Positions 36,650 to 38,451 of a stretch of DNA of 38,451 bases are shown here, one piece after another; within the stretch, counting starts at the first letter, position 1; every line of letters starts with the position of its first letter. The DNA lies in NCBI GenBank assembly GCA_903832285.1, contig CAILAY010000091.1, forward strand, positions 1 to 38,451, read 5' to 3'. The notes beneath the pieces were generated by a model. The model was not told the origin of the DNA. It did no database searches and was given only the letters and a program-made list of their open reading frames with translations. The stretch is from an uncultured beta proteobacterium. GTDB taxonomy: Bacteria > Pseudomonadota > Gammaproteobacteria > Burkholderiales > Burkholderiaceae_C. The position numbers and the translations under genes are program-made.

Positions 36650-37846
36650 TCAGGTCGCGGCCCGGCGCACTTGCACCTTGGCCCCGACCTTGAGCTTGTC
36701 GGACTTCACGGCGACCACTTCACTGCCTGGGCTGGGCCCGTCGCGCAGTTCCACCAGATCCAGATCTTCACGCTTGAAACCCAGCTGAACGGGGGAACGT
36801 TCCAGTTGCCCATTCTTGACCACGAACACGAAGCTCTGCCCGGCCTCCTCGTGGATGGCGGACAAGGGCAGCGCGTTCACGGTTCGCTCGGCCTGCACCG
36901 CGATCTGCCCCTTGGCGAACATGCCGCCGCGCAACGCACCGTCGCCATTGGACAACGCTACAAAGATGTTGATGGCTCGTGTGCCTGCTTCTGTCGTTGG
37001 GTTGATGCGCCCCACCGTGCCCTTGAAACGCCGCCCCTCAAAGCCGTCTACGTTCAGCTCCAGCGCCTGCCCCAGCTTGAGGAAGGGAATGTCCGACACG
37101 GGCACCTGGGCCTGCATTTCCATGCGGCCCAGGTCCACCAACTGGAACAGCGGCACATCGGGCGACACTTTTTCGCCGGCATTCACCAGGCGCTTGGCCA
37201 CGATGCCGCTAAACGGCGCGCGCACTTGCGTGTCGGTCAGCGCCCGGCGCGCAATGTCGGCCTGGGCCCTGGCCGCAGCCACCGATGCCTGTGCCACATC
37301 GACGCCGTTTTGGGCCGTGTCGTAGGCGTTTTGCGAGATGAATGACTGGCTCAGCAACTGTCGGTTGTTGGCCTGGTTTTTAAGCGCCAGGTCCAGCCTG
37401 GCCTGGGCTTCGGATACAGCCGCCTGCTGCGCGTCCAGCCGGGCACGGATGTCGGCCGTGTCCAGCGTCGCCAGCAACTGACCGGCGCGCACGGCTTCGC
37501 CTTCCTGCACGTGAATTTGGGACACTTCGGCGGCCAGCTTGGATTTCACCGTGGCAGCTACCACCGGGTTGATGCTGCCTGACACTGAAACAACGCGCCC
37601 CAACTCGCGCGCGCCCACTTGAACCAGGTCGGCAGCGGCCAATTCGATGGGCTTGTCCGGTGGCTTGGCCTGCTCGGGCGCGGCAGCGGAGCCCGCGCGC
37701 AGGGCCACCCAGCCACCCCCGGCGGCCGCCAGCACCACCAGCAGGGCCACGCCCCAGTGCACCCAGCGCCGCCGCAAATGCTGCCGCCAGCGCGTGGGCA
37801 GACTGGCAGGGGCAGGGAAGGGCGTAGCAACAGATTCTTGATCCAT
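36650..37846 (-). CDS. RND efflux periplasmic adaptor (HlyD/AcrA-like)
   Basis: The 398-residue adaptor is anchored by one N-terminal helix (about 29-50). It then has the lipoyl halves (KSKLAAEVSQIHVQEGEAVR and VRAPFSGIVAKRLVNAGEKV) around a coiled coil rich in Ala and Gln, and a beta-barrel plus membrane-proximal domain. It bridges the pump to an outer-membrane channel. No lipobox is seen, so it is membrane-inserted, not lipidated. ATG 37846 is chosen because the frame further upstream is not protein-like. It precedes the pump gene by ten bases, and is divergent from the MarR-like gene. Confidence 0.93.
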   Translation of the reverse strand: MDQESVATPFPAPASLPTRWRQHLRRRWVHWGVALLVVLAAAGGGWVALRAGSAAAPEQAKPPDKPIELAAADLVQVGARELGRVVSVSGSINPVVAATVKSKLAAEVSQIHVQEGEAVRAGQLLATLDTADIRARLDAQQAAVSEAQARLDLALKNQANNRQLLSQSFISQNAYDTAQNGVDVAQASVAAARAQADIARRALTDTQVRAPFSGIVAKRLVNAGEKVSPDVPLFQLVDLGRMEMQAQVPVSDIPFLKLGQALELNVDGFEGRRFKGTVGRINPTTEAGTRAINIFVALSNGDGALRGGMFAKGQIAVQAERTVNALPLSAIHEEAGQSFVFVVKNGQLERSPVQLGFKREDLDLVELRDGPSPGSEVVAVKSDKLKVGAKVQVRRAAT

Positions 37847-38051
37847 GGAAGGGGTCCGCGTGTGATTGATTTGCAGCCCGAAGTCTGCCCTATTTGGCTT
37901 GGCCCTGCGGGCACTATGCGACGAACGCCTGCTCAATGTCCAGAATTGCGTTTTAGCGCAGATGGATTGCGTTTTTGTGAAAACCGGGTCCCTGGCCGCA
38001 GTTTCCCTGAAAAAACTTCCAACTTCGTGCTGATCCTGCACCTTGGGGCAA

Positions 38052-38080
38052 TTGTGGAAGTCGATCCGGGTGGATAGAAT
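38052..38080 (+). promoter_or_regulatory. sigma-70-type promoter of the MarR-like gene
   Basis: TTGTGG (38052-38057) and TAGAAT (38075-38080) are separated by exactly 17 bases and lie 48 bases upstream of the start codon at 38129. Confidence 0.55.
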
Positions 38081-38099
38081 CCGTTCAAGTTTTGAACGG
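38081..38099 (+). promoter_or_regulatory. perfect palindrome, likely operator
   Basis: CCGTTCAA-gtt-TTGAACGG is a perfect 8-base inverted repeat with a 3-base spacer. It begins immediately after the -10 box and covers the probable transcription start, the usual place for a repressor site. The MarR-like protein encoded just downstream is the likeliest ligand (inference). Confidence 0.6.
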
Positions 38100-38128
38100 T
38101 CATTCCATCTTCATCATCGTTCTCCCCC

Positions 38129-38416
38129 ATGACCAGCCGCCGCGAAACCATCAAGGACGACACCCACTTCTGGGTACTGAAGTTGATGCAGGACAACCCC
38201 GGAATGAGCCAGCGTGCGCTGGCGAAGGAACTCGGCAACAGCCTGGGTGGCGCCAACTACTGCCTGCAGGCCCTGGTGGACAAGGGGTGGCTGAAGATGC
38301 AGAACTTCAGCAAGAGCGACAACAAGCGGGGCTGGCCCTGGGTGAGTTCACCACCCCGGGTTCTTCCTCGGGCAATGCAGTGGAAGGAGTGGCTTCGGAT
38401 CAGAGCCGCTCGGTAG
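38129..38416 (+). CDS. EPS-associated MarR-like winged-helix regulator, C-terminus degraded
   Basis: The first 68 residues form a winged helix of the MarR family that accompanies exopolysaccharide gene clusters: GMSQRALAKELGNSLGGANYCLQALVDKGWLKMQNF, then NKRGW. In that family the next segment is normally an aromatic YLLTP-type strand and a long helix, ending at about 105-115 residues. Here it becomes PWVSSPPRVLPR and stops at residue 95 without the helix, so a frameshift, truncation or divergent end is likely. ATG 38129 lies 30 bases past a palindrome within its own promoter. EPS genes would be expected beyond the right edge. Confidence 0.7.
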   Translation: MTSRRETIKDDTHFWVLKLMQDNPGMSQRALAKELGNSLGGANYCLQALVDKGWLKMQNFSKSDNKRGWPWVSSPPRVLPRAMQWKEWLRIRAAR

Positions 38417-38451
38417 GTATCCTGGTCGAAGGCGCCGGCTCGGTGGTGCGC

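Noticed and set aside
38335..38451. Open frame to the right edge (ALGEFTTPGSSSGNAVEG...)
   Set aside because: It overlaps the MarR-like gene, has no start of its own and no recognisable family; it may be a frameshifted continuation or chance.
1..38451. CRISPR array, rRNA operon or prophage
   Set aside because: No regularly spaced repeats, no rRNA sequence and no phage structural genes were seen.

Overview
The window looks like chromosome of a Comamonadaceae (Burkholderiales) bacterium, something like Rhodoferax or Polaromonas. This is an inference from gene content: a ribF-ileS-lspA order, a Bug/TctC-type solute receptor, a RibF whose kinase motif reads GFRTVNLRF instead of GFPTAN, a liv cluster, and high-GC codon use from about 6.6 kb onward. 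No 16S or other decisive marker is present.

Positions 1-6.5 kb are accessory. Genes are sparse, intergenic stretches are long, and base composition is visibly lower than in the rest. The region holds three small proteins that look like metal handlers (a His/Cys-rich protein, a Met-rich exported protein and a Gly/Met/Cys secreted peptide), the 3' stub of an IS5-type transposase, a membrane GAF/nucleotide-cyclase-like protein with altered catalytic residues, and a UPF0016/GDT1 cation exporter. It also holds a 7-TM membrane protein that starts 22 bases after an integron attC-like sequence. Two direct copies of a roughly 100-bp non-coding repeat sit at about 0.7 and 4.9 kb. A tRNA-Met(CAU) with a clear terminator marks the border to core DNA.

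Positions 6.7-17.7 kb start with an enoyl-CoA hydratase gene, divergent from a tight forward cluster: orphan GltL-type ATPase, small membrane ORF, CopD-like membrane protein, FNR-like regulator, CDF cation exporter. Facing it is a branched-chain amino acid (liv) cluster on the minus strand: binding protein, livH, a fused livM-livG, livF and a secreted secretin-like protein. A qor-type quinone reductase gene follows.

Positions 17.7-25.4 kb carry a minus-strand run: ribF, ileS, two GNAT acetyltransferases, lspA and an NptA-type Na/Pi transporter. The GNAT pair interrupts the usual ileS-lspA adjacency, and lspA and nptA overlap as ATGA. From 25.5 to 31.1 kb on the plus strand are an HNH nuclease gene and two overlapping P-type ATPase genes (MgtA type, then a P2/Ca-ATPase-like type). 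From 31.1 to 37.8 kb on the minus strand are an RND adaptor and pump, a Bug/TctC receptor, a UPF0149/SEC-C protein and flavodoxin-type hemG. The window ends with an EPS-associated MarR-like regulator on the plus strand, whose promoter carries a perfect palindrome and whose C-terminal part looks degraded.

Metal and cation handling recurs through the window (small metal-ligand proteins, UPF0016, CopD-like, CDF, two P-type ATPases), but the genes are in separate transcription units and I see no proof that they form one system. I did not find a clear, complete undescribed system. The best leads are the small-protein island, the divergent cyclase, the attC-like site and the FNR-like protein with an incomplete cysteine set.
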